Origin: Pseudotabrizicola formosa | Lineage (GTDB): Bacteria; Pseudomonadota; Alphaproteobacteria; Rhodobacterales; Rhodobacteraceae | Direction of reading: 5' to 3' | Length of the DNA stretch: 64,000 bases | Assembly: GCF_002900965.1 (NCBI RefSeq) | Contig: NZ_PJOM01000002.1 | Location: 930,001 to 994,000, forward strand | In this document: positions 36,454 to 45,564 of the stretch, piece after piece | Layout of the letters: each line of letters begins with the position of its first letter | Numbering within the stretch: position 1 is the stretch's first letter | The notes under the pieces: generated by a model | The model's input: the letters and a program-made list of their open reading frames with translations, nothing else | Databases searched by the model: none | What the model was told of the DNA's origin: nothing | Made by a program: the position numbers and the translations under genes

Positions 36454-37605
36454 ATGGAACCCCTCTCCTGGCCAATGATCTTCGCCAAAATGGCCGTCCA
36501 GTTCTGGCCGGTCTGGCTGGCGCTGATTGTCACCGTGGCCTTGTCGCTGCAATTCCGGCGCCGCCTTGGCCTCTATGGCAAGCTGTTTGACTCCAATGTC
36601 GGCATGACCGGCTTTGTCATCGTGATGTTCTGGGTGTTCACGGCGCTCTTTGCCGACATGATCATCACCTTCGACCCGATCGCACAGCTTTCGGGGCTCA
36701 AGAACGTGGTCCCCGGCACGCCCGTGCCGGACTCCGATCAGTGGTATCTGCTGGGCGGCGATCATCTGGCCCGCGATGTGTTTTCCCGCGTGGTGATGGG
36801 CGCGCGCCGGGTGCTGACCATCGCCCCCGCCGCCACCGTCATCGCCTTCATGGTCGGCATCACCCTTGGCCTGCCCGCAGGCTATTTCGGCGGCAAGCTC
36901 GATACCGGCCTCAGCTTCATTGCCAATCTGGTGCTGGCCTTCCCGGTGATCCTGCTCTTCTACCTGCTGGTCACGCCGGAAATCCGCTCCACCGGCGTGC
37001 CCATCGCCCTTGCCGCCGTGCTCTTCCTGTTCCCGGTGATCTTCGTCTCGGTGCTGCTGAACAGCCGCTATTTCACCACGCCCGCGCGGCGCAACCTCTA
37101 TGTCGGTGTGGCCCTTGTCCTCGGCCTCTGGGCCTATTCCGGCCTCGCCTTCAACGCGGATCCCACCGGCATCTGGTCGATGGACCCCAACCTTCTGAAC
37201 GTCTTTGTCTCGGTGGTCTTCGTCAATGCCCCCACCGTGTTCCGCATCGTGCGCGGCATCGTGATGGACCTCAAATCCCGAGACTACGTCGCCGCCGGCC
37301 AGACCCGCGGCGAGGGTGCCTGGTACATCATGCTGTGGGAAATCCTGCCCAACGCGCGCGGCCCCCTGATCGTCGATTTCTGCCTGCGCATCGGATATAC
37401 CACCATCCTGCTGGGCACCCTTGGCTTCTTCGGCCTCGGCGTATCCCCTGAATCCCCTGACTGGGGCAGCACCATCGACGATGGCCGCCGCTTGCTCTCC
37501 ATCTACCCCCACCCCGCCGTCGTCCCCGCCCTCGCCCTGATGAGCCTTGTCCTCGGCCTCAACCTGCTCGCCGATGGCCTGCGCGAAGAATCCATGCGCG
37601 ACTGA
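36454..37605 (+). CDS. ABC transporter permease, DppC-like, with internal insertion
   Basis: 383-residue partner permease. DppC-type features are the LGGDHLARDVFSRVVMGARR block after TM1-2, the EAA loop SRDYVAAGQTRGEGAWYIM with LPNARGPLIV, and the C-terminal ALMSLVLGLNLLADGLREE. The region about 170-240 (TPEIRSTGVPIALAAVLFLF, then RRNLYVGVALVLGLWAYSG) adds membrane segments compared with the usual ~300-residue DppC. That fits the enlarged partner and suggests a distinct importer subfamily. It forms an operon with the upstream permease and downstream ATPase. Confidence 0.92.
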   Translation: MEPLSWPMIFAKMAVQFWPVWLALIVTVALSLQFRRRLGLYGKLFDSNVGMTGFVIVMFWVFTALFADMIITFDPIAQLSGLKNVVPGTPVPDSDQWYLLGGDHLARDVFSRVVMGARRVLTIAPAATVIAFMVGITLGLPAGYFGGKLDTGLSFIANLVLAFPVILLFYLLVTPEIRSTGVPIALAAVLFLFPVIFVSVLLNSRYFTTPARRNLYVGVALVLGLWAYSGLAFNADPTGIWSMDPNLLNVFVSVVFVNAPTVFRIVRGIVMDLKSRDYVAAGQTRGEGAWYIMLWEILPNARGPLIVDFCLRIGYTTILLGTLGFFGLGVSPESPDWGSTIDDGRRLLSIYPHPAVVPALALMSLVLGLNLLADGLREESMRD

Positions 37606-37657
37606 CCATTATCTGTTCATAAATATCCCGGGGGTCCGGGGGCTGGCCCCCGGTCCC
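37606..37657 (-). repeat. Recurrent intergenic ATG-ending element, copy B
   Basis: Minus-strand reading: the hairpin CCGGGGG/CCCCCGG (37636-37653, extended by GGG/CCC after a mismatch) is followed by GACCCCCGGG. The 24-base core at 37607-37630 is GGGATATTTATG then AACAGATAATG. The core differs from copy A by one base. It points away from the operon it sits in, directly after the permease stop. Confidence 0.7.
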
Positions 37658-37695
37658 GAAGTTTCCCAAAGGAACACCCCCAAAAGGACTGGCAC

Positions 37696-39777
37696 ATGAC
37701 CGACTGGGACCCCTCCAAACCCATCCTCGAGATCGAGAACCTCTCGATCAGCTTCTTCACCCGGGCCCGCGAGATCCCGGCGGTGATGGATTTTTCCTGC
37801 ACCGTGATGCCGGGCGAATCGATGGGTCTGGTGGGCGAATCGGGTTGTGGCAAATCCACCGTGGCCCTCGCGGTCATGCGCGACCTTGGCACCAACGGCC
37901 GCATCACCAGCGGCAGTATCAAATTCAAGGGCCGCGACCTGACGCATATGACCGAGGAAGAGCTGCGCCACATTCGTGGCTCGGAAATCGCGATGATCTA
38001 CCAGGAACCGATGGCCAGCCTGAACCCCGCCATGCGTGTGGGCGATCAGCTGGCCGAGGTGCCGATGATCCATCAGGGCATGACCCGCGATGCCGCCCTC
38101 AAACTCGCCCGCCAGATCATCGCCGATGTCCGCCTGCCCGATCCCGACCGAATCTTACGCGCCTATCCGCATCAGCTGTCGGGCGGCCAGCAGCAGCGCA
38201 TTGTCATCGCCATGGCGCTGATGGCCAAACCTGCCCTGTTGATCCTGGATGAACCCACCACCGCGCTCGATGTGACGGTCGAGGCGGGGATCGTCGATCT
38301 GGTCAAGGATCTGGGCACCAAATACGGCACCTCGATGCTGTTCATCAGCCATAACCTTGGCCTGATCCTCGATGTCTGCGACCGGCTCTGCGTGATGTAT
38401 TCCGGTGAGGCGGTCGAGACCGGCAATGTGGTGGAGGTCTTCGACAAGATGCGCCACCCCTATACGCAGGCGCTGTTCCGTTCCATTCCCCTGCCCGGTG
38501 CCGACAAGAACTCCAGCCCCCTTATCGCCATTCCCGGCAATTTCCCCCTGCCACATGAACGGCCCAAGGGCTGCAACTTCGGCCCGCGCTGCGACTATTT
38601 CCGCGACGGGCTGTGCAATGCGGGCGAGGTGCCGATGGACGCGGTTCCAGGCCATGACCGCCACGCCACCCGCTGCCTGCGCTGGCGCGAGATCGACTGG
38701 GACGCGCCCCCCAAGGTTGGCAAGGTCACCGAAAAACTGCCGCGCGGGCGGCTGGTGCTCAAGATGGAGGATCTGCGCAAATATTACGAGGTCAGCGCCG
38801 GGGCCTTTGGCGGCGGCGCGGAAAAGGTGGTGAAGGCCAATGAATCCCTGTCGTTCGAAGCGCATGAAAATGAAACCCTCGCCATCGTCGGCGAATCGGG
38901 TTGTGGCAAATCCACCTTTGCCAAGGTGCTGATGGGGCTGGAAACCGCGACCTCTGGCTCGATCATGCTGTTTGACGAAAACGTGCAGGACACACCGATT
39001 CAGGCGCGCAACACCGACACCGTGTCAAAGCTGCAGATGGTGTTTCAGAACCCGTTCGACACGCTGAACCCCAGCATGAGCGTGGGCCGGCAGATCATCC
39101 GCGCGCTGGAGATTTTCCAGAAAGGCAGCTCCGACGCCGAGCGCAGCGACATGATGCTGAACCTCCTCGACATGGTCAAACTGCCGCGCGCCTTTGCCGA
39201 GCGGATGCCGCGCCAGCTGTCGGGCGGGCAAAAGCAGCGTGTCGGCATCGCGCGCGCCTTTGCCGGTGGCGCCAAGGTGGTGGTGGCGGATGAGCCGGTT
39301 TCGGCGCTCGATGTTTCCGTACAGGCCGCCGTGACCGATCTGCTCATGGATATCCAGCGCGAGAACCACACCACGCTGCTGTTCATCAGCCATGATCTGT
39401 CGATTGTGCGCTATCTGTCTGATCGGGTGATGGTGATGTATCTGGGCCATGTGGTCGAGCTTGGCACCACCGATCAGGTCTTTGCCCCGCCCTACCACCC
39501 CTATACCGAGGCGCTGTTGTCCGCCGTGCCCATCGCCGACACCCGGGTGAAAAAGCGCCGGATCGTGCTGGAGGGGGATATTCCATCGGCCATGAACCCG
39601 CCGCCTGGCTGCCCGTTCCAGACCCGCTGCCGCTGGAAGACCCGCGTCCCCGGCAACCTGTGCGACACCGTTCTGCCCCCCGTGCAGGTGCTGGCGGGCG
39701 GGCATCAGATCAAGTGCCATCTGTCAACGGAAGAACTGGCGGCGATGGAGCCGGTGATCAGCATGGCCGCCGAATAG
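37696..39777 (+). CDS. Double-NBD ABC transporter ATP-binding protein (DppD-DppF fusion)
   Basis: 693-residue cytoplasmic ATPase with two complete nucleotide-binding domains. Domain 1 has Walker A GESGCGKST near residue 47, signature LSGGQQQRI and Walker B LLILDEP. Domain 2 has GESGCGKST near 400, signature LSGGQKQRV and VVVADEP. Each domain ends in an oligopeptide-transporter C-terminal motif with clustered cysteines (GCNFGPRCDY; GCPFQTRCRW) that in relatives can bind an iron-sulfur cluster. Similar fusions include GsiA/YliA. It supplies both ATPase halves for the two permeases, so the importer has four genes. Confidence 0.95.
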   Translation: MTDWDPSKPILEIENLSISFFTRAREIPAVMDFSCTVMPGESMGLVGESGCGKSTVALAVMRDLGTNGRITSGSIKFKGRDLTHMTEEELRHIRGSEIAMIYQEPMASLNPAMRVGDQLAEVPMIHQGMTRDAALKLARQIIADVRLPDPDRILRAYPHQLSGGQQQRIVIAMALMAKPALLILDEPTTALDVTVEAGIVDLVKDLGTKYGTSMLFISHNLGLILDVCDRLCVMYSGEAVETGNVVEVFDKMRHPYTQALFRSIPLPGADKNSSPLIAIPGNFPLPHERPKGCNFGPRCDYFRDGLCNAGEVPMDAVPGHDRHATRCLRWREIDWDAPPKVGKVTEKLPRGRLVLKMEDLRKYYEVSAGAFGGGAEKVVKANESLSFEAHENETLAIVGESGCGKSTFAKVLMGLETATSGSIMLFDENVQDTPIQARNTDTVSKLQMVFQNPFDTLNPSMSVGRQIIRALEIFQKGSSDAERSDMMLNLLDMVKLPRAFAERMPRQLSGGQKQRVGIARAFAGGAKVVVADEPVSALDVSVQAAVTDLLMDIQRENHTTLLFISHDLSIVRYLSDRVMVMYLGHVVELGTTDQVFAPPYHPYTEALLSAVPIADTRVKKRRIVLEGDIPSAMNPPPGCPFQTRCRWKTRVPGNLCDTVLPPVQVLAGGHQIKCHLSTEELAAMEPVISMAAE

Positions 39778-39840
39778 CCGCGTGGCAGCGGTGGGAAACC
39801 TGCGGCGGGCGTCTTTCAGAAAGATACGCAGGCCAAAGCC

Positions 39841-40209
39841 TCAGCCCTTGACGGACACAACCGGCAACAGGGCGGCGGCGATGCGGCGGCCTTCGGACAG
39901 CAGCACGTTATAGGTGCGGCAGGCGGCAGGCGAATTCATCACCTCCACCCCGATGCCAGAGGCTTCCAGCAAGGTGCGGAAGGCAACGGGCGGATGCGCG
40001 ATTTCCGCCCCGGTGCCGACAAACAGCACGTCGATCCGTCCCGCCAGCGACAGCGGCGTTTCCGTATCGTCAAACCCGCCCCACAGCCCGGCATCCCAGG
40101 GCGTGATCAGGCAGGCCCCGCGCAGCACATGACCATTCACCCGAAAAAACCCGGGGCCATAGCCGTCAATCGCCTTTGCCGTGCCGTAGCTGATTTCGGT
40201 CAATCGCAT
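39841..40209 (-). CDS. Mth938-like domain protein (DUF498)
   Basis: 122-residue protein of the Mth938/DUF498 family, which includes the mitochondrial complex I assembly factor NDUFAF3. Typical blocks are GPGFFRVNGHVLRGACLITPW, DVLFVGTGAEIAHPP and GIGVEVMNSPAACRTYNVLLSEGR. It sits 4 bases after secF, a linkage common in alphaproteobacteria; its own biochemical role is unproven. It converges on the ABC importer operon. Confidence 0.9.
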   Translation of the reverse strand: MRLTEISYGTAKAIDGYGPGFFRVNGHVLRGACLITPWDAGLWGGFDDTETPLSLAGRIDVLFVGTGAEIAHPPVAFRTLLEASGIGVEVMNSPAACRTYNVLLSEGRRIAAALLPVVSVKG

Positions 40210-40213
40210 GGCG

Positions 40214-41188
40214 TCACGCGTCGATATTGGCGTATTCGTCCGGGGTGCCGTTCTTCTTCGGCTTGTCGCTCCGGTCCAGCCCGATCAGCAGCACCAGATT
40301 CTTGGCGACATAGACCGAGGAGTAAGTGCCAATCACGATGCCGAAGGTGATGGCAAAGACAAAGCCACGGATCACGTCGCCGCCAAAGATCAGCATGGCG
40401 ATCAGCGCGATCAATGTGGTGCCGGTGGTCATCAACGTGCGCGACAGCGTTTCATTCGCCGAAAGGTTCATCACATCGCGCAGCGGCATGGTCTTGAACT
40501 TGATCATATTCTCGCGCAGCCGGTCAAAGATCACCACCGTATCGTTGATCGAATAGCCCAGAATGGTCAGCAGTGCCGCCACGATGGCCAGATCGAACTT
40601 GATCTGGAACAGCGCAAACACCCCGATGGTGATGATGATGTCATGCACCAGCGCCGCCACTGCACCCACCGCATATTGCCATTCAAACCGCAGCCAGATG
40701 TAGACAAGGATCGCCCCCGACGCCCCCAGAACCGCCAGAATGGCGCTGAGGATCAGCTCGCCCGACACCTTTGGCCCCACCGATTCCACCGAAGGAAAGG
40801 TGATCGACGGATCAACGGTTTTCAGCGCCTCCTCGACAATCTGAATCGTCTCGGGCGTCACCGCCTCAGACCCGTCCTGTGCCGCGATGCGGACCTGCGC
40901 CACGAACTGGTCATCGTCAAAGCTGGGGTCGAAGACCTCGGTGATCGCCACATCGCCCAGCTCCAGCCCGGCCATCGCGGTGCGATAGGCGGCCACATCG
41001 ACCGGCTGGTTGCTTTCGGTGCGGATCGTGGTGCCGCCCTGAAAATCGATGCCGAAATTCAGCCCCATCACCGCCCAAAGCGCCACCGACGCCGCCATCA
41101 TCAGGGCAGAAATCGCCAGCGTCAGGCGCTGATAGGCAAAGAAGTTGATGTTGGTGTGTTCGGGCGCAAGCCGCAGACGAAAAGCCAT
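40214..41188 (-). CDS. secF: Protein translocase subunit SecF
   Basis: Inner-membrane RND-type partner of SecD that uses proton-motive force to aid Sec export. 324 residues with six transmembrane segments. Signature blocks are NFGIDFQGGTTIRTES in the first periplasmic region, VGPKVSGELI, LGYSINDTVVIFDRLREN and ANETLSRTLMTTGTTLIALIAM. It lies 12 bases after secD and is co-transcribed with it. Confidence 0.97.
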   Translation of the reverse strand: MAFRLRLAPEHTNINFFAYQRLTLAISALMMAASVALWAVMGLNFGIDFQGGTTIRTESNQPVDVAAYRTAMAGLELGDVAITEVFDPSFDDDQFVAQVRIAAQDGSEAVTPETIQIVEEALKTVDPSITFPSVESVGPKVSGELILSAILAVLGASGAILVYIWLRFEWQYAVGAVAALVHDIIITIGVFALFQIKFDLAIVAALLTILGYSINDTVVIFDRLRENMIKFKTMPLRDVMNLSANETLSRTLMTTGTTLIALIAMLIFGGDVIRGFVFAITFGIVIGTYSSVYVAKNLVLLIGLDRSDKPKKNGTPDEYANIDA

Positions 41189-41200
41189 GGTTTTCTTCCC

Positions 41201-42868
41201 TTACACGATGATGGTCTTGGGCCGGCGCCAGCCGATCCACATCTCGACCAGCACCCGCGTCACGAACAATGCGGTGAAGACCGAGGTGATGATCCCGATA
41301 CCCAGCGTGATGGCAAAGCCACGCACCGGGCCAGAGCCTACGGCAAAGAGCACGGTTGCGGTAATGAAAGTGGTGATATTGGCGTCGATGATCGCCGACA
41401 GCGCCTTTTCATAGCCCAGCTGAACCGCACGGGCCGGATTTTTCGCGTTGCGCAGTTCTTCGCGGATGCGTTCGAACACCAGCACATTGGCATCCACCGC
41501 CATGCCGATGGTCAGCACGATCCCGGCAATACCCGGCAGTGTCAGCGTGCCGCCAATGGTGGACAAAGCGCCGAACAGCAGCGCCACGTTGATGCCAAGC
41601 GCCACGGTGGCAAAGGCCCCGAACAACCCGTAGCTGGCGATCATGAAGAACACCACCGCCCCCATGGCGATCAGTGCTGCGGTCTGACCCGCATCAATGC
41701 TGTCCTGCCCCAGTTCGGGGCCGATGGTGCGTTCTTCGAGGAAGGTCAGCTCGGCCGGCAGGGCTCCGGCCCGCAGCAGCACGGCCAGTTCCGTGCTTTC
41801 CTCAACCGTGAATGACCCGGTGATGATGCCCGATCCGCCGGCGATATGGCTTTGGATCGTGGGGGCGGAAATCACCTCGTCGTCCAGCACGATGGCAAAG
41901 GGCGCGCCGATATTGGCCGCCGTGTAATCGCCGAACTTGCGCGCACCTTGCGGGTTGAAGCGGAAGTTCACGGCGGGGCGGTTGTTCTGGTCAAAGGCGG
42001 GTTGCGCATCGACCAGCTCTTCCCCGGTCACCACCGGCGACTCCTCGACGATAAAGAAGGTGCCCGGCTCATCCATCGACGGCAAAAGCAGATTGCGCGC
42101 GCCGGGGCTGGCCCCTGCATCCGTTGTCCGCCCGACCACCGGGTTGAAGGTCAGCTTGGCCGTGGTGCCGATCAGCGCCTTGAGCTCTGCTGCCGAGCCG
42201 ATGCCCGGCACCTGAATCAGGATGCGGTCCGCGCCTTGCCGCTGGATCGTGGGTTCGCGCGTGCCCACCTCATCGACCCGGCGGCGCACGATCTCAAGAC
42301 TTTGCTGGATGGTGCGGTCATCCGTGGCCGTGCGTTCGGCCTGCGACAGCTGGATCACGATTTCCAGCCCTTCGGCGCTGACATCAATGTCATTCTGGCC
42401 TACGCCGGTCAGGCTCACCACCGGCGTGGCCAGGGCGCGCACTGCTTCCAGCGCCGCAGCCATGCCGCCGGGTTCGGAAATCGCCACCCGCAAGGTGCCG
42501 TCCGGGCTGGGCAGGCGGCGCACATTGCCAACCGCGTCGCGCTGATCGCGCAAGGCATCCCGCACGTCGGGCCAAAGCGCATCCATCCGCGCCTTGTACA
42601 CATCTGCCACCTGCACCTCGGCCAGCAGATGCGCGCCGCCGCGCAGATCCAGCCCGAGGTTCACCAGCGAGGACGGCAGGAAGTTCGGCCACAGGTCCAG
42701 ATCGGCCTGCTGATCCGGGGTCGCGGTGCCACCGGCGGCTTCCACCGCCGCCCGCGCGTCATTGTGACGCTCGATATTGGCATAGTTCAAGTTGGGTGCA
42801 GCCGCGACGATACCCCATGCGCAAATGGCAAGAATAATCACACGCTTCCACAGCGGCATGGCGTTCAT
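41201..42868 (-). CDS. secD: Protein translocase subunit SecD
   Basis: 555-residue partner of SecF. The first periplasmic domain starts with NLGLDLRGGAHLLAEV. The P1 base region contains RRRVDEVGTREPTIQRQGADRI. The C-terminal six-TM region carries the membrane-embedded motif TLPGIAGIVLTIGMAVDANVLVFERIREEL. Order yajC-secD-secF is classical; the gap to yajC is 14 bases. Confidence 0.97.
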   Translation of the reverse strand: MNAMPLWKRVIILAICAWGIVAAAPNLNYANIERHNDARAAVEAAGGTATPDQQADLDLWPNFLPSSLVNLGLDLRGGAHLLAEVQVADVYKARMDALWPDVRDALRDQRDAVGNVRRLPSPDGTLRVAISEPGGMAAALEAVRALATPVVSLTGVGQNDIDVSAEGLEIVIQLSQAERTATDDRTIQQSLEIVRRRVDEVGTREPTIQRQGADRILIQVPGIGSAAELKALIGTTAKLTFNPVVGRTTDAGASPGARNLLLPSMDEPGTFFIVEESPVVTGEELVDAQPAFDQNNRPAVNFRFNPQGARKFGDYTAANIGAPFAIVLDDEVISAPTIQSHIAGGSGIITGSFTVEESTELAVLLRAGALPAELTFLEERTIGPELGQDSIDAGQTAALIAMGAVVFFMIASYGLFGAFATVALGINVALLFGALSTIGGTLTLPGIAGIVLTIGMAVDANVLVFERIREELRNAKNPARAVQLGYEKALSAIIDANITTFITATVLFAVGSGPVRGFAITLGIGIITSVFTALFVTRVLVEMWIGWRRPKTIIV

Positions 42869-42882
42869 CGCGGGCGTTCCCT

Positions 42883-43206
42883 TCAGGCGGCAGCTGGTTC
42901 GGTCTTGTTCATGACCGAAACGATCGTCGCCTTGACGATCTTGACCTTCACGTTATCGGCGATTTCGACGATGATGGTGCCATCTTCGTTCACATGGGTC
43001 ACCTTGCCCACGATGCCGCCTTGCGTCAGCACCTGATCGCCCCGGCGCAGCGCCTCGACCAGCGCCTTGTGCTCCTTGAGCTTTTTCTGCTGCGGGCGGA
43101 TCAGCAGGAAATACATGATCCCGAAAATCAGGATCAGCGGCACAAAGCTGGTAAAGGCAGCAGCGCCGCCACCGGCGGCCTGAGCAAAGGCGGGGGTTGC
43201 GAACAT
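42883..43206 (-). CDS. yajC: Preprotein translocase subunit YajC
   Basis: Small single-pass component of the SecDF-YajC complex. 107 residues. The membrane segment SFVPLILIFGIMYFLLIRP is followed by the cytoplasmic QQKKLKEHKALVEALRRGDQVLTQGGIVGKV. I choose the ATG at 43206 (MFATPAFAQ), because GAGG lies 7 bases upstream; ATGs at 43212 and 43218 are alternatives. It is the first gene of the operon, divergent from serS with 221 bases between. Confidence 0.95.
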   Translation of the reverse strand: MFATPAFAQAAGGGAAAFTSFVPLILIFGIMYFLLIRPQQKKLKEHKALVEALRRGDQVLTQGGIVGKVTHVNEDGTIIVEIADNVKVKIVKATIVSVMNKTEPAAA

Positions 43207-43427
43207 GGGCATCCTCATCACTGTCGGCGGGGAAAACCCCCGGATTTCATTGCCGCGCACCCTACATATCGGGGCGCACGGGTGCAAGACGGGCCCGTCT
43301 GCGACCCTTGGCCTGCCATATATGCGGGGTGTGCGCCAATTGGTAGGCCCATGGGACGCTTTTCGCACCCCCTTTTTCCGGGTGCCCATTTGGGGCATAA
43401 GCGCGCCAGACACAGCAAGAGGCCATC

Positions 43428-44732
43428 ATGCACGACATCAAAGCCATCCGCGAAAACCCCGAAGCGTTCGACGCCGCACTGGCCCGCCGGGGATTGTCCG
43501 CGATGTCGTCGGACATTCTGGCGCTGGATGCGGATCGTCGTGCCAAAATCGTGGCGGCAGAAACCGCGCAGGCCGAGCAGAACCGCGCCAGCAAAGAGGT
43601 CGGGGCCGCCAAAGCGCGCGGCGATGACGCTGAATTTGAGCGGCTGCGCGCGCTGGTCGCGCAAACCAAGGCCGACATCGCGCGCCTGACAGCCGAGGCG
43701 GGCGAACAGGACATCGCCCTGCGCGACCTGCTGATGGGCATCCCCAACCTGCCGCTGCCCGAAGTGCCCGAGGGCAAGGACGAGGCCGACAACGTCGAGG
43801 TGCACCGCTGGGGCACCCCGCGCGCCTTTGACTTCCCGCCCAAGGAACATTTCGAGATTGCAGGCGTCAAACCCGGCATGGATTTTGAAACCGCCGCCAA
43901 ACTGTCTGGCAGCCGCTTTGTGGTGCTCAAGGGGGCCGTGATCCGCGTGCACCGGGCCTTGGCGCAGTTCATGCTGGACACGCATGTCGAAGAACACGGG
44001 TTGCAGGAAACCTGGACCCCGGTGCTGGTCAAGGACGACGCGATGTATGGCACCAACCAGCTGCCGAAATTCGCCGAAGACAGCTATCAGACCACCAATG
44101 GCTGGTGGCTGATCCCCACCTCCGAAGTCACCCTGACCAATACGGTTGCGGGCGACATTCTGGAGGAAAGCGCCCTGCCCATCCGCATGACCGCCCATAC
44201 CCAATGCTTCCGGTCCGAAGCAGGCTCAGCAGGCAAGGACACCTCCGGCATGCTGCGCCAGCACCAGTTCGAAAAGGTGGAGATGGTCACGATCTGCACG
44301 CCGGACACCCATCTGGAGGAACAGGACCGGATGCGCCGTTGCGCCGAGGCGATTCTTGAAAAGCTGGACATCCCCTACCGCACGGTCGTGCTGTGCACCG
44401 GCGACATGGGGTTTGGCGCGCAGCGCACCTTTGATCTGGAGGCCTGGCTGCCCGGCCAGAACACCTATCGCGAAATTTCCTCCGTCTCCACCTGCGGCCA
44501 GTTTCAGGCGCGCCGGATGAACGCCCGCTACCGGCCCACGAAGGCCGAAGGCGGCGCGGCCAAGCCCGAGTTCCTGGCCACCCTCAATGGCTCAGGCCTT
44601 GCCGTGGGCCGCTGCCTGATTGCGGTGCTGGAAAACGGCCAACAGGCCGATGGCTCGGTCGATCTGCCGGCCGTGTTGCACCCCTATCTGGGGGGGCGCA
44701 CAAAAATCACCGCCACCGGCACGCTGGCGTGA
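43428..44732 (+). CDS. serS: Seryl-tRNA synthetase
   Basis: Class II aminoacyl-tRNA synthetase. 434 residues. The N-terminal coiled-coil arm (about 1-110) contacts the long variable arm of tRNA-Ser. The catalytic core has [20 protein letters not shown], motif 2 [30 protein letters not shown], and motif 3 [19 protein letters not shown] 43428 opens [15 protein letters not shown], the usual N-terminus. Confidence 0.98.
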   Translation: MHDIKAIRENPEAFDAALARRGLSAMSSDILALDADRRAKIVAAETAQAEQNRASKEVGAAKARGDDAEFERLRALVAQTKADIARLTAEAGEQDIALRDLLMGIPNLPLPEVPEGKDEADNVEVHRWGTPRAFDFPPKEHFEIAGVKPGMDFETAAKLSGSRFVVLKGAVIRVHRALAQFMLDTHVEEHGLQETWTPVLVKDDAMYGTNQLPKFAEDSYQTTNGWWLIPTSEVTLTNTVAGDILEESALPIRMTAHTQCFRSEAGSAGKDTSGMLRQHQFEKVEMVTICTPDTHLEEQDRMRRCAEAILEKLDIPYRTVVLCTGDMGFGAQRTFDLEAWLPGQNTYREISSVSTCGQFQARRMNARYRPTKAEGGAAKPEFLATLNGSGLAVGRCLIAVLENGQQADGSVDLPAVLHPYLGGRTKITATGTLA

Positions 44733-44793
44733 AACCAAACCGCGGTGGCAGCGTTTGTCACAGGACAACTTCCTTCTTACGACAAGGCCAGCC

Positions 44794-45510
44794 ATGACCC
44801 TTCGCGCGCTCTTCCTGATCCTTGCCGCCATCGCCTTTGGCATCGCCCCCTTCGTCACACCGCCCTTCACCGGCTATGACCCCAGCGATTTCCCGGTGCA
44901 GATCGTGGACCCGGCGGTGCAACCGGCGGGCTATGCCTTCTCGATCTGGTCGGTGATCTATCTGTGGCTGATTGCGCACGCCATCTACGGCTTCTGGAAA
45001 CGCGCCCATAGCGCCGATTGGGATGAGGTGCGCGTGCCCCTGATCGTGTCCTTGCTGATCGGCACGGTCTGGCTGGCCATCGCCAATGCCTTCCCGCTGC
45101 TGGCAACCATCGGCATCCTGTTCATGCTGGCCACCGCCATGGTCGCCTTCTTGCAGGCGGATGAATTCTATGACCGCTGGATGCTGTCGGCCCCGCTGGC
45201 GATCTATGCGGGCTGGCTGTCTGCCGCATCGGCCGTTTCGGTGGGCGTGGCGCTCGCGGGCTATGGGCTGCTGGGCGACAGTGCCAGCGCAGTGGTGATG
45301 ATCGGGGTCGTGGTCGCGGTGGCCGGGATGGTGCAATGGCTGCGGCCCTATATGCCCGTCTATGGCATCACCGTGGTCTGGGCGCTGGTCGGGATCATTG
45401 TCAGCAATGCCGACACCAATCTGCTGGTGGCCACCACCGCCGCCGCCGCCGCCGCTGCCATGGCCGCGCTCACCTGGTATGTCTGGCACAGGCGCCGGGT
45501 CACGCTGTAA
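44794..45510 (+). CDS. TspO/MBR-like integral membrane protein
   Basis: 238 residues, about seven hydrophobic segments. The block VQPAGYAFSIWSVIYLWLI resembles the Pro/Trp/Tyr-rich signature of tryptophan-rich sensory (TspO/MBR-related) proteins, but the protein is longer than the ~160-residue five-helix TspO. I therefore call it TspO-like rather than TspO. An Ala-rich run near the C-terminus (coded by repeated GCC at about 45436-45460) lies in the last helix. The ATG at 44794 is preferred, since the longer frame overlaps serS. No ligand can be inferred. Confidence 0.7.
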   Translation: MTLRALFLILAAIAFGIAPFVTPPFTGYDPSDFPVQIVDPAVQPAGYAFSIWSVIYLWLIAHAIYGFWKRAHSADWDEVRVPLIVSLLIGTVWLAIANAFPLLATIGILFMLATAMVAFLQADEFYDRWMLSAPLAIYAGWLSAASAVSVGVALAGYGLLGDSASAVVMIGVVVAVAGMVQWLRPYMPVYGITVVWALVGIIVSNADTNLLVATTAAAAAAAMAALTWYVWHRRRVTL

Positions 45511-45564
45511 CCTTGCCGCAATCTGGCGCTTGACCTCTGACCGGGGCTAGGGCATCCCCCCGCC

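Noticed and set aside
43207-43427. Possible small RNA or gene in the yajC-serS divergent gap
   Set aside because: I see only AT-richer patches compatible with promoters; no frame or stable structure stands out.
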